Source of the DNA: Halorubrum vacuolatum
Lineage (GTDB): Archaea; Halobacteriota; Halobacteria; Halobacteriales; Haloferacaceae
DNA length: 64,000 nucleotides
Assembly: GCF_900188065.1 (NCBI RefSeq)
Contig: NZ_FZNQ01000006.1
Coordinates: 62,001 to 126,000, forward strand
Direction of reading: 5' to 3'
Shown here one piece after another: positions 1-8,054 of this stretch. The translations under genes and the position numbers were made by a program. Within the stretch, counting starts at the first letter, position 1, and the number at the start of each line of letters is the position of its first letter. The notes beneath the pieces are model-generated. The model was not told where the DNA came from. It worked only from the letters and a program-made list of their open reading frames with translations, and did no database searches.

Positions 1-2
1 AG

Positions 3-71
3 CGCGCTATCACCCGCGTACGTGAGATGTACCGGGACTACCGAGAGGGATCAATCGGTGATAGCTTATGA
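3..71 (+). CDS. C-terminal tail of a gene entering from the left (partial)
   Basis: A short open frame runs from the window edge to a TGA at 69-71 and encodes a charged tail (RVREMYRDYREGSIGDSL). The composition looks like a real helical C-terminus, but 22 codons cannot be assigned to a family. It lies upstream of, and on the same strand as, the gene at 160, so it may belong to the same operon. Confidence 0.3.
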   Translation, partial: RAITRVREMYRDYREGSIGDSL

Positions 72-159
72 GCGCTCACTGGACTGCAGGTATTCCTCCT
101 CCGAGCTATGGATGCCTATCCGAGAAGAAACAACATGAAAATGAAGAAACAGATCAATA

Positions 160-906
160 ATGACCGAAACACGCGACCTCGTCGATACGGAACGCCATTC
201 AATCATCAAACAGCGAACAGCGATTGTGGATGCTATTACCTCTACGTCTTCGGTCGCTGCACACCTGTACGCCGTTATCGAGACCACAGACCACAACATC
301 AACCGGACGCCTCGACAGAATGGAGAGGAGAGAGTCACACTGCATGTCGGCAGAGATGGTCTGAGACAGTGGCTACGCTACGGATGCGAACGTGTGATGC
401 AGATCGGGGGACAAACAGTTTGTCGCCCTCATAAACGGCATGGAGCCTTTACGCGACCGTCTGATGGCTATCACGACGCGAGTTCCTGCGCTGGTGTTGA
501 AAATCCTGCTGGCTGCCTCATCCACGATTTGTTCGGCGGCGATGCACGTTTATCACAGCAGCTGGTTACTTCCCGACCAACTAAGAGACACTTGTGGGAG
601 ATAGCAGTCGACACGCCACAACCAGCAGACATCGGATTGATTGTCGAGGCTATTCGCTATCTGGACTCACGAGATGTGTCTCTCCCAGCACATGGCCATG
701 TGAACACACGGCTCGTAAACCCACTGTACGACGAGAAAGAGGTATTGCGGACATACCTAACTCAGACCGTGACGGACTCGATGCATCACAAAGATCAGCG
801 TTGGCGTGATTCAACGTGTGAGAAGCATATCGCTGCGTTGCGGGAACAGCTAGCTGTTCGAGATGAATTACACCCTGCGATCTATCCTGACGGAGGTGAA
901 CGCTGA
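160..906 (+). CDS. Unknown protein with a Cas7/RAMP-reminiscent Cys-His segment
   Basis: A 248-residue soluble protein that I cannot place with certainty. Its middle (about residues 85-130) has a Gly-rich stretch followed by Cys, Cys and then GCLIHDLFGG. This recalls the Cys-rich 'C..C..FG' thumb segment of Cas7/RAMP proteins, but no other cas gene is nearby and the resemblance is weak. The start is the ATG at 160; there is no clear Shine-Dalgarno. Its stop overlaps the next start by one base (TGATG), so the two are translationally coupled. Paralogous plasmid-borne genes of unknown function are the main alternative. Confidence 0.6.
   Translation: MTETRDLVDTERHSIIKQRTAIVDAITSTSSVAAHLYAVIETTDHNINRTPRQNGEERVTLHVGRDGLRQWLRYGCERVMQIGGQTVCRPHKRHGAFTRPSDGYHDASSCAGVENPAGCLIHDLFGGDARLSQQLVTSRPTKRHLWEIAVDTPQPADIGLIVEAIRYLDSRDVSLPAHGHVNTRLVNPLYDEKEVLRTYLTQTVTDSMHHKDQRWRDSTCEKHIAALREQLAVRDELHPAIYPDGGER
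892..899 (+). promoter_or_regulatory. Strong Shine-Dalgarno deciding the start at 906
   Basis: GGAGGTGA lies 6 nt before the ATG at 906, inside the end of the upstream gene. It complements the archaeal anti-SD and supports reinitiation at the TGATG junction. Most genes in this region lack such a site and look leaderless. Confidence 0.7.
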
Positions 907-1274
907 TGAGCCAAAAGGCATGGCAGCATCCACAGCACGCGTATCCCGAGCGCATTTCGCGCCTGTATAACTGTCTCTCAGCGACACGACGATGCTGCGT
1001 TATTCAAATACTTGCTGCGAGTGAATCTGATGATGAGCCCATGTCTGTGCGCTCATTAGCGCGACAAATTACAGCAGCAGAACAAGATATCCGTATTGAG
1101 GCAGCGACAGGCGATCCGTACCGTAGCGTGTACATGACGCTTGTAGATACTCATCTCCCAACGCTAGATAGGGCCAACATTATCGAGTATGACTCAGATC
1201 GGCAGACTGTAGCCACAGGGCAGGATCTCGATGATGCCGTGCAGTTGCTGCGAGTTTTCGATGACAACAAGTAG
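906..1274 (+). CDS. DUF7344-type winged-helix protein
   Basis: A 122-residue protein with the layout of the haloarchaeal DUF7344 domain. An N-terminal helix (LYNCLSATRRCCVIQIL, like the usual 'RRRyvL' segment) is followed by a linker with paired helices (SVRSLARQITAAE) and the wing-like 'YMTLVDTHLPTLDRANIIEYD' type strand pair. Family members are small winged-helix proteins, presumed regulators. It is the second gene of an operon, its ATG overlapping the preceding TGA by one base. The start is fixed by the SD at 892-899. Confidence 0.7.
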   Translation: MSQKAWQHPQHAYPERISRLYNCLSATRRCCVIQILAASESDDEPMSVRSLARQITAAEQDIRIEAATGDPYRSVYMTLVDTHLPTLDRANIIEYDSDRQTVATGQDLDDAVQLLRVFDDNK

Positions 1275-1383
1275 ATATTCCGCTCTATCGGTCTCACGCA
1301 GTGAACGATCAAATCATCTGTGACGGATACACGGACCAAGGGTAGTCAATAGATGGGTGATACCTGATTAGCTCGGCTAAAAG

Positions 1384-1472
1384 CTAGTGCCGCTTCAACT
1401 GTGAATCGCTAGGTTCGTCGGCTACAGAGTCTCTTAGTTGATTGTAGCTGATCAGGCTTGAAGCAGCACTAG
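1384..1472. repeat. 89-bp MITE-like repeat, copy 1
   Basis: The element begins CTAGTGCCGCTTCAA and ends TTGAAGCAGCACTAG, which are 15-bp terminal inverted repeats with one mismatch. A copy of the same 89 bp, about 90% identical by eye, lies inverted at 9247-9335. It is too short for a transposase and looks like a miniature inverted-repeat element. It supplies the stop codon of the gene at 1469-1828. No clear target duplication was seen. Confidence 0.7.
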
Positions 1473-1828
1473 TTTTCTTCAGTAAAAACAGTAATACCGC
1501 GATCAACCAGCAAATGCTCCTTCTCTGTCTCATCCAGTATCTTTCCAAAGAACTCTTCGGATTCACATGCTGCCATCATAGGGTATTTCGCCCGACCGAT
1601 GTTCTTGCCCCCTCTGGCGCTGCGGAACCCAACCACTACTTGATCTTTTGATTTAGCCACTTGGATGACTTTTTGTGACTCAGGATACGCTCCTGTTTGA
1701 GCAATCACTGTCCGTCCTTTTGACGTATACTGCTTGTTGAAATAATCAAAATCAGCAGTCAGAAAAGCCTCTAGTTGGAGCAGGACCGCTGCGACCGATT
1801 CTAACTCAAGCACATCTAGCGGAATCAT
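1469..1828 (-). CDS. Unknown small protein, C-terminus clipped by a MITE
   Basis: A 119-residue protein without a recognised domain. The N-terminal half is hydrophobic/helical (LELESVAAVLLQLEAFL) and is followed by a basic stretch (VAKSKDQVVVGFRSARGGKN). The TAG stop lies within the terminal CTAG of the 89-bp repeat at 1384-1472, so the original protein was probably longer. The start is the first ATG at 1828. Codon use is A+T-rich like its neighbours, in keeping with accessory DNA. Confidence 0.5.
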   Translation of the reverse strand: MIPLDVLELESVAAVLLQLEAFLTADFDYFNKQYTSKGRTVIAQTGAYPESQKVIQVAKSKDQVVVGFRSARGGKNIGRAKYPMMAACESEEFFGKILDETEKEHLLVDRGITVFTEEN

Positions 1829-1896
1829 CTGCGTCGAACACCGCTAACGCGGTGTCGGTGTCCTCTTCAGTATCAACAATTTCCTACAAAAGAACG

Positions 1897-2292
1897 CTAA
1901 TTTCTAACGTTGTCAGCTGCTTCCTCCACGATCTCGTCAGCTGCTTCCTCCACGATCTCGTCAGCTGCTTCCTCCACGATCTCGTCATCTAATTCGTCGT
2001 CCTCTACATTATCCTGAATGAACACCAACAGGAGACTCCAAATTGTCAATATCATTAGAGCACTAGTAAGTGCGAAAAGCTCAAGTTGATCAAATATGAA
2101 TATAGTCTGATTGGCTCCTTCCAGAGTTGTATACATAGTCATTAATATAGTCATTCCCGCTATCGCAGAACAAATTACAGCAACATATTTCCCGAGACCT
2201 TCTGCATCATAATTCTTTAACACATACGCGAGAATCCCCAATATCACACTGTACAACGTAACAAGAGCTCCCATTACTTCAGCGCCTGTCAT
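1897..2292 (-). CDS. Small membrane protein with an acidic octapeptide-repeat tail
   Basis: A 131-residue protein with three to four predicted membrane segments (roughly residues 5-25, 35-52, 70-95). The cytosolic or external C-terminus is very acidic and carries three exact DEIVEEAA repeats encoded by a 24-bp tandem repeat. No enzyme motif is visible. A TATA box (2315-2320) lies 27 nt before the ATG, so the transcript is probably leaderless. It sits next to a TraB-like membrane protein transcribed the same way, but a 280-nt gap suggests separate transcription. Function unknown. Confidence 0.6.
   Translation of the reverse strand: MTGAEVMGALVTLYSVILGILAYVLKNYDAEGLGKYVAVICSAIAGMTILMTMYTTLEGANQTIFIFDQLELFALTSALMILTIWSLLLVFIQDNVEDDELDDEIVEEAADEIVEEAADEIVEEAADNVRN
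1913..1984. repeat. 24-bp tandem repeat, three exact copies
   Basis: Three contiguous identical units (starting TCAGCTGCTTCC) at 1913, 1937 and 1961 encode DEIVEEAA three times in the gene at 1897-2292. Identity at the DNA level implies recent slippage, so copy number is likely variable between strains. Confidence 0.9.
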
Positions 2293-2312
2293 GGTAGTTG
2301 AATATTCTCACC

Positions 2313-2325
2313 AGTATATATTATT
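2313..2325 (-). promoter_or_regulatory. TATA box for the gene at 1897-2292
   Basis: On the minus strand TAATATATACTG is centred about 27 nt upstream of the ATG at 2292, the spacing expected for a leaderless haloarchaeal transcript. Confidence 0.55.
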
Positions 2326-2575
2326 AACTGACATAGAAAAGAAACAGAATTTAATTTCCTACCAGCCCGGTATCCCATCTTCACGCTCACTCTTGATAGT
2401 TTTCCGGTTTCACGCTTTGTCACCGATACAAGTGCACATAGGGCACCCTGAGCGTGCCATAGAATGGTTACGCGCCCTTTTATTCCATACCTACTAACCA
2501 CCAGTTGAAAATCATACAGTATGAGTCGGCCACAACATGTTTTAATTGACTAATAGATCAGAAAGATAGAGACAT

Positions 2576-3310
2576 CTATATTGACAGCGACCAAACGAAC
2601 TCGACATACGCGACAAACAACGAGTAGAAAACCCAGAGGGCGCTAATGCAGAGAAATATTGGATAGGATACGTCTTTGAGATGCCTCCACGAAGTGCTCG
2701 AATAGACGGGCTTCTCTCGCACCGGGTCAATCCAACCGGGTAGATGTTGGATGATAGGCTCCGCGTGATTGTCGCCTACTACTGCTACGACCCGTCCTCC
2801 ATCCTTAGCTGCATCAGTGATCAATTCCGCCATCAGTTCGTTCCGACTATTATTAGTCCTAGCAGATTCATGAAAACGGAGAAACAATAATGGAACAAGT
2901 GCACTCCCGAGCAAAAGTGGGACCCCGAGGAGGTGGTTGCCTAATATTCCATAGAATGCAGAGATAGAAAATAATCCCAGAAACATAATCGCGGCAGCAA
3001 CCCTTGCAAGGCTGTGAGAGTTTTCGAGGACTGAAGCATCCGATTTACGGGTTTTCACAACTTCGCCATCTTGCGCTTTGGTGATATCTTCAAGGACAGA
3101 ACTGTCGGTTTGGAGAATTCGAAAGAACAGGTAGTTAGTGAGCATCATTACAAAGGCGTACCACTGTTGGGTCAGAGAATACTCAGCTTCATTCTCTGGG
3201 CCTTCCAGAATAAGATGGTCGACACCCTCAACCAGAAGCTCTCGTTCGTGGGCGAGATCACCCTTCGAGCTATGCAACTCGCCTTTGATAATAATCTCGC
3301 AATCAGTCAT
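2576..3310 (-). CDS. TraB/PrgY-like membrane protein (divergent)
   Basis: A 244-residue protein with both hallmark GxxH-type motifs of the TraB/PrgY/GumN superfamily. An N-terminal KGELHSSKGDLAHERELL is followed by a strand ending ILEGPE (the usual 'vELD/E' position), and a C-terminal VVAVVGDNHAEPI follows later. Hydrophobic segments occur around residues 50-67, 103-145 and 215-240. The fold resembles metal-dependent proteases (known in bacterial TIKI/GumN relatives) but the biochemical role in archaea is unproven. A second divergent member is at 21260-21880. It stands alone; an AT-rich TTTAAGTA element about 27 nt upstream suggests a leaderless start at 3310. Confidence 0.65.
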   Translation of the reverse strand: MTDCEIIIKGELHSSKGDLAHERELLVEGVDHLILEGPENEAEYSLTQQWYAFVMMLTNYLFFRILQTDSSVLEDITKAQDGEVVKTRKSDASVLENSHSLARVAAAIMFLGLFSISAFYGILGNHLLGVPLLLGSALVPLLFLRFHESARTNNSRNELMAELITDAAKDGGRVVAVVGDNHAEPIIQHLPGWIDPVREKPVYSSTSWRHLKDVSYPIFLCISALWVFYSLFVAYVEFVWSLSI

Positions 3311-3453
3311 TCACAGGGTTGATTCACCCGTTTTACTTAAATTTGCTTCTGTGGGAACAACCGCAGGGGTAGCTATCGAGGGCCAACCCTTTCAGTAAAC
3401 AAGTAGATCTACTGGAGAGTCATCAGATCATCTTTAACAAGAGTCACGGAAAC

Positions 3454-4496
3454 GGCTCTGTTGAAATCCTTGAGCGATGATAGGTTTCGGGCGTTGTGCT
3501 GAATATAGAGGGTGAGTTCAGCAAGGTGGCTGGTTGCTTACGACCAATCTATGCTGAACTAGCTGGCCACTGAAGACGGCGTATTGATTACGATGAGCTC
3601 TACCAGCTTCAGACGATATCCTGAGAGCTGTACGACAGACCGCGCAAATTTTGGATTGAGGATCCGATAAAACAGGACGCTATTTACACGGGATATTTCA
3701 CAAGAGTAGTCTATGTTAATTATATTAGAAAACTCCAACTATCTTCCTAATCATGATCGCAGAGAAAGGACAGAAATGGTAAATCCTCCGATACCATCGG
3801 CCTGCTCTACTGCCCGCCTGAGACATATCTTTCTCTTCTCCCACGAGAGGTCATTCATAAATTCTTCTTCTTGTACGTGGTTACATACTATCTGGAGAAT
3901 TTTTGTGACTTCGGTAGAATTTGAAATGCCATTAAGTTCAAATAATATACAATCAGATTCCGACAATTTTCGGTAAAAAATATTTTTCCTCGTGTTCTTG
4001 TCTACTTTCTCTTCTGCTTTGGCTAAGTAACCGGGATGATCTTCAAACACTACCAGAGCTGGATGGTTACCACTCCACTTCTCCTCAACTCTTTCGGGCA
4101 GATCCGACATACGCAACGATGAAAATCGTATATAAATCTCATCATCCAGATATTCTCCGACCCTCTCAAAATTGTCATCAAGCGCTAGAGTCACCTCATC
4201 CCTTAGATCCGGTTCAGGTCTCAACTCAAGTATATAGCCATCGTAAGCCCCAATTCTAACGAGGTTATTAGAGGATGTGATAACAGCGGCTGGCCGTGGC
4301 ATGACATATTATTTAGTTGCAAAAATAATAAGATTTCCTTGGCGTGTACTGAGTAGTTAACCCCGACGTGAGCCGATAGTGAAAGCCTGTACTGATTAGG
4401 GAGATTAACCTGAGAGGTAACGTTCATCCCGTGCCACATTCGCTCGGTAGATGCAGCACGCAGTTCGTATCAGATCTGAAGGATTTCAACAGAGCC
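3454..4496. mobile_element. IS-ended cassette 1 (mobile-insertion-cassette-like) carrying one passenger gene
   Basis: The ends are perfect 18-bp inverted repeats, GGCTCTGTTGAAATCCTT at 3454 and its complement ending at 4496. These match the left end of the IS5-family element at 30022. Subterminal sequence is shared with cassette 2: GTGCTGAATATAGAGG near 3495 compared with 12986, and GATACGA followed by GTGCTG near the right end. There is no transposase inside, only the gene at 3751-4302. No convincing target duplication flanks it. Confidence 0.6.
3751..4302 (-). CDS. Unknown protein, passenger of IS-ended cassette 1
   Basis: A 183-residue soluble protein with no recognised motif. It has an N-terminal beta-rich part (NLVRIGAYDGYILELRPEPD) and a charged helical C-terminus. 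It lies alone inside the 1.04-kb inverted-repeat cassette and reads leftward, starting 194 nt from the cassette's right end. The pentapeptide-channel gene of cassette 2 has the same orientation and starts 204 nt from the corresponding right-hand end. Upstream AT-rich sequence (TTATTATTTTTG) about 25 nt from the ATG could be its TATA box. The isolated context suggests an adaptive or defence cargo, without direct evidence. Confidence 0.55.
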   Translation of the reverse strand: MPRPAAVITSSNNLVRIGAYDGYILELRPEPDLRDEVTLALDDNFERVGEYLDDEIYIRFSSLRMSDLPERVEEKWSGNHPALVVFEDHPGYLAKAEEKVDKNTRKNIFYRKLSESDCILFELNGISNSTEVTKILQIVCNHVQEEEFMNDLSWEKRKICLRRAVEQADGIGGFTISVLSLRS

Positions 4497-4540
4497 AAAT
4501 AATCAAGGGTATTTATTTTCGAATGCCATTCCCTATTCTG

Positions 4541-5474
4541 CTGCTCTATTGAAAATGGAAGACGGCAACGCGATCACGCCGTAATGAGTTTAGGAAAACG
4601 AGGTCGAGAAGACGGTAATGGGAGTCGTCTTGCTCGACCTCGCTAAGACAGCACTACGCGTAGCTAAACAATCGTTAGGGAAGCGAGCGGGCAAGCCCGT
4701 CTCAGGCGGGCCTGCCCGCGAGGCGCATATGTCGCGCACGTTATTTGCAAGGAAGAGGGCCACAGCTATGCCGAACTCGTTGATCGGCTTAGCCTCATGC
4801 CAGACGTGTGTGATTGTCTTGGGATCAGCTCGGATGCTCCCCCCGATCCAACCACGTTCTACCACTCGTTTGATCGATACGCGATGCATGTTTGGCGGGC
4901 GTTGCTGCGCGTTTCAGCGCAGCAACACCCGCAATCTGGTTACGTTGCACTCGACAGCACGTTCTTCGAGCGATCTAACGCGTCCCAGTACTACTGTCAG
5001 CGGAAAGGACGGAAAGTAGAGACGGTCAAAGCAACGACATTAACCGATACAGAGTCGCTGGCGGTGCTGGACGTGCACTGCTGTATCGGGCGTGAGTATG
5101 ATACGAAGGCTGGCCCGCGGGTCGTCCGCCGGAACGCGGGCTACCTGCTGGCCGTCGCTGCTGATAACGGATTCCAAGATTGGTACTCAGAATACGAAAT
5201 GGCCGCATTAAATGTGGACTACCTCATTCAGTACCGTGGATCGACTCCGAAAGCAGCAGCAAACAACGCGCTGATCCGGTCAAAAGGCTACACACAGCGG
5301 TAGATGTCAGAAACATCCTACTCAATGGTCAAGCGAACGCAGGACTCCGCCCTGCGTTCGCAGTTATGGTAACGAAAGTTCCGTGAGATCATCCTCTCGT
5401 TCGCCCTCAACAACCTCAAGAGGCTCGCCAAAAGACTATGATCCCGCTCCCGCACCGCATTTTCAATAGAGCAG
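4541..5474 (+). mobile_element. Decayed IS5-family element (934 bp)
   Basis: Bounded by perfect 17-bp inverted repeats CTGCTCTATTGAAAATG at 4541-4557 and 5458-5474. It encloses a frameshifted transposase related to the intact one at 26551-27375. It sits at the truncated end of another transposase remnant (5475-6586), so it inserted into that gene and the rest was later lost or deleted. Confidence 0.8.
4618..5441 (+). pseudogene. IS5-family transposase, frameshifted
   Basis: Aligns along its length with the intact transposase at 26551-27375. The N-terminal part in one frame (LAKQSLGKRAGKPVSGGPAR) is followed by a frame change near 4730 into the frame carrying RALLRVSAQQHPQSG, VALDSTFFER and KAAANNALIRSKGY. 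An in-frame TAG at about 5301 and a further disruption near 5340-5370 precede the tail FREIILSFALNN. The first DDE aspartate (ALDSTFF) remains, but the protein cannot be made, so the copy can move only with a transposase supplied in trans. Confidence 0.85.
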
Positions 5475-6586
5475 GGGAATCGACAACCGAGAGCGTGGCG
5501 AATTTCCACGAGTAGGCGTAGTTGCGGCCCGGTTTCGTCCCCTGCACCCAGCCGGGACGGTCGTCAGGGTCGATGGTGCCGTACCACGGCCAATCCGTGA
5601 TGTCCGCCGCCACGTCGACGGACTCTCTGGAGTCGTGGTACAGCTCTGCGAGGTCAATCAGGGCCTCGTTCGCGGCGATGAACATCCGTTCGACCTCGCG
5701 CTGCTGGATGGGGTAGACGTGGTGAAACAGGTCTTGGCTGTCCGGAACCGGGCGTTCGTAGTAGAACGGCTTGAGCGCCAGATTCTCCGCTGCCTCGTTC
5801 GGAAAAATGCCGTCTTTCCCGGCGGCCGCGAGGATCGACAGCAGTTCGTCCTTCCGGTAGGTCGTGCTTGCGTCGCGGTCGAAGCGGACGAACTGCTGGA
5901 TCGACTGTCCATCTGGTAGCCGATCTCTACGACCTTGGGCGGGCCGCTCCCGTCCGGGGTCGGATCCGGGTCTGGAAGCCCGAGGGCGTCGGTGTCCATC
6001 CCGTGGGCCCTGAGACGGTCGGCAAGCAATTCACGCTCAGCCTTGATATAGGCCTCTGCTTCAGGCTGAACACGATCCTCGATGCGGTTGATTGTCGGCT
6101 GGCTCACCGGTTTGTAGACAGCCAGCCGCTCACGGAACGATTTTCGGTTGAACCGGTTGGCGATGCGGAGCTGCGGGAGCGTTGAGAGCTCGTCAAAGAT
6201 GTACAACCGGAACGCCTCTCCGGTAGAAAGTTTGCCCGAGAATTGGGGGTCGCCTCGAAGTCGAGATACTTCCCCTCTACGTCGATCTGTCCGATCTGCT
6301 CACCGAGTAGTTCGTGGGGCGTCGGGTCGGCACTCTCACACCACCCGTCGGGCAGCCCCTCGAAGATGAGTTCGGCCAGCGACACCTCGATGACGCGCTC
6401 TTCCAGCTCCTCGCGGTAGCTCTGATACTCGGCGTAGCTGTCGAACTCCTCGAAGATGTCGCCGTACTCGCCTTCTATGCCGAGAATCGCAGGCGGTTCC
6501 CAGTCCTCGGGCTCGTCCGGCCACGTCGGCCGTTCCGCCCCGTCTTCCTCGGAGGCGTTCTGGCCGTCGTCGCCGGGGGCTGTCAT
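5475..6586 (-). pseudogene. Haloarchaeal ISH DDE transposase remnant, frameshifted and truncated
   Basis: Three successive minus-strand frames reconstruct one protein. Residues from MTAPGDDGQNASEED to EGKYLDFEATP come from 6586-6240. A second frame follows (YIFDELSTLPQLRIANRFN, KPVSQPTINRIEDRV; about 6210-5900), then a third (MFIAANEALIDLAELYHD, ADITDWPWYGTIDPDDRP, about 5685-5475). The 'VAADITDWPW' segment is the first catalytic aspartate region of a large haloarchaeal IS4-like transposase, but I cannot name the IS. The 3' end is cut off exactly at the inverted repeat of the IS at 4541-5474. Confidence 0.7.
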
Positions 6587-6670
6587 ACCGCCGGCAAGCG
6601 ACCGCGGGTACTAAAATATAGCTGAAGATGTGGTGGTGATTACCCCTCTTGAGGTTCTCAGTTCTGACGA

Positions 6671-6680
6671 GAATATAACA
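6671..6680 (+). promoter_or_regulatory. TATA box for the gene at 6710
   Basis: GAATATAACA is centred about 34 nt before the ATG at 6710, implying a very short leader. It argues against the upstream TTG at 6707 being needed and leaves ATG 6710 or ATG 6728 as starts. Confidence 0.4.
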
Positions 6681-6709
6681 GAGAACAACATCTTTGTCGA
6701 ATCGGCTTG

Positions 6710-7891
6710 ATGGTTCGACTATGGAGAATGAATATTGATCACCACAAATTCAGCCTAAAATATGTGGAGATAATCGAAGATGTCTTACACCTTGGTGAAT
6801 CCGAATCTATTCGTCCTGTTCCAGAGGCTCGTGTTGAAGAACTTTCTCGAAGGCTATACACTCATTTTTCGGTGTGGCAACGAGGAGCATTAAATTCATT
6901 AAGAAATAGTGACCAAAATATTGTATTTCACTTTGGCAATTCTGATAGACTTACTGAAACTCTGGAATACTCTCCATTATATGCCGACCACGTTGTCTTG
7001 CAAGATTTGATTTTTCGACAACTACAGACGCGAACTACTCCAGCGAAGAAACTAATGAGAATTAAACCGGTTATAAATGAGATTATAAAGTGGAAGCCAC
7101 TTATAGAAGAAGGACGAGTGTCGATAGTGCCAAGTCCTAGGTATTGGGATGATCAAATTGAGGAACATCATATGGGGTTAGGGCCTCAAGAACGTCTGTT
7201 TGCTTCACCTCTTTATGCCTCAGTTTTATTGGATTGTCAACCCTTGACGGATGTTCCCACTATAGAGCGTAAGCTTCCTAAATTAGCAAAAAGCAGTATG
7301 GGGGAAGAAATAGCAAAAATTAGCGTAGACCAGAACGCAGTTAGCACAGAAGAGATATTTGAAGATGAGGAATTTTATAGAAATACGCTATCAGAGTTTG
7401 AAAACAACCAAGTATTTGATTTACTTCCGAACTTAATTGGGTCATCTCCAAAAAACAGCAATCCCGAGCTTTGGTGCTTGAAAGATCCAGACCCGGAACA
7501 ATTGAGTGAGCTGTCTGAAGATATTCATGGATTCCGTGAGTGGATTCATGAGACAATTAGAGAAATTGAAGAGGTGGATGATGCAAGCGAAATACACGAG
7601 ATCGTAGAGGTTGCTTCTGAACAGGCCCAGAAAGAGTATGTAACAATTCACCAAGAGAGGGTTGAATATCGAGACCAATTAGGTAAACAATCTATCCGGG
7701 TTGTATTCCAAAGTATCCCAATTGTCGTAGGAGTAACTCATCAAGATATTCTAATATCTATGTTAAGTTCAACCGCAGGTGCTGGGTTGACTGGGATAGA
7801 ATTGTATGATCTAATCAAAAAATGGAGAGAGGGGCCATCTGAGTCGCATAATTCTGTATTCAGAGTCTTTAACTTCTTTGATAAGAATTGA
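6710..7891 (+). CDS. Unknown protein with hydrophobic C-terminal segment
   Basis: A 393-residue protein not assigned to a family. The N-terminal half is alpha/beta with charged helices (ADHVVLQDLIFRQLQ, KKLMRIKPVINEIIKWKPLIEEGRV). The middle is acidic and helical (EWIHETIREIEEVDDASEIHEIVEVASEQAQKEY is split by no gap). Near residues 335-370 there is a hydrophobic stretch with Gly-Ala (SSTAGAGLTGIELYDLI). The 'effector-like' layout of long N-terminal module plus short hydrophobic end would fit a defence protein, but that is speculation. Base composition is markedly A+T-rich compared with the chromosomal part of the window. It is monocistronic. Confidence 0.6.
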   Translation: MVRLWRMNIDHHKFSLKYVEIIEDVLHLGESESIRPVPEARVEELSRRLYTHFSVWQRGALNSLRNSDQNIVFHFGNSDRLTETLEYSPLYADHVVLQDLIFRQLQTRTTPAKKLMRIKPVINEIIKWKPLIEEGRVSIVPSPRYWDDQIEEHHMGLGPQERLFASPLYASVLLDCQPLTDVPTIERKLPKLAKSSMGEEIAKISVDQNAVSTEEIFEDEEFYRNTLSEFENNQVFDLLPNLIGSSPKNSNPELWCLKDPDPEQLSELSEDIHGFREWIHETIREIEEVDDASEIHEIVEVASEQAQKEYVTIHQERVEYRDQLGKQSIRVVFQSIPIVVGVTHQDILISMLSSTAGAGLTGIELYDLIKKWREGPSESHNSVFRVFNFFDKN

Positions 7892-8054
7892 TCTAATTTG
7901 AGCCTCTTCTTTTGATTCATCTCTTTCTATAAGATACTAGCTCAGACCTTCCTGTTCGTTCTGACACCCTTCTAAAATTGGTGTTTAATTTTTCTTGCGA
8001 AAAACGCTGGACCAGCAAATAAATCTGGGGGATTATTTATTCCCTAAGAATGTT

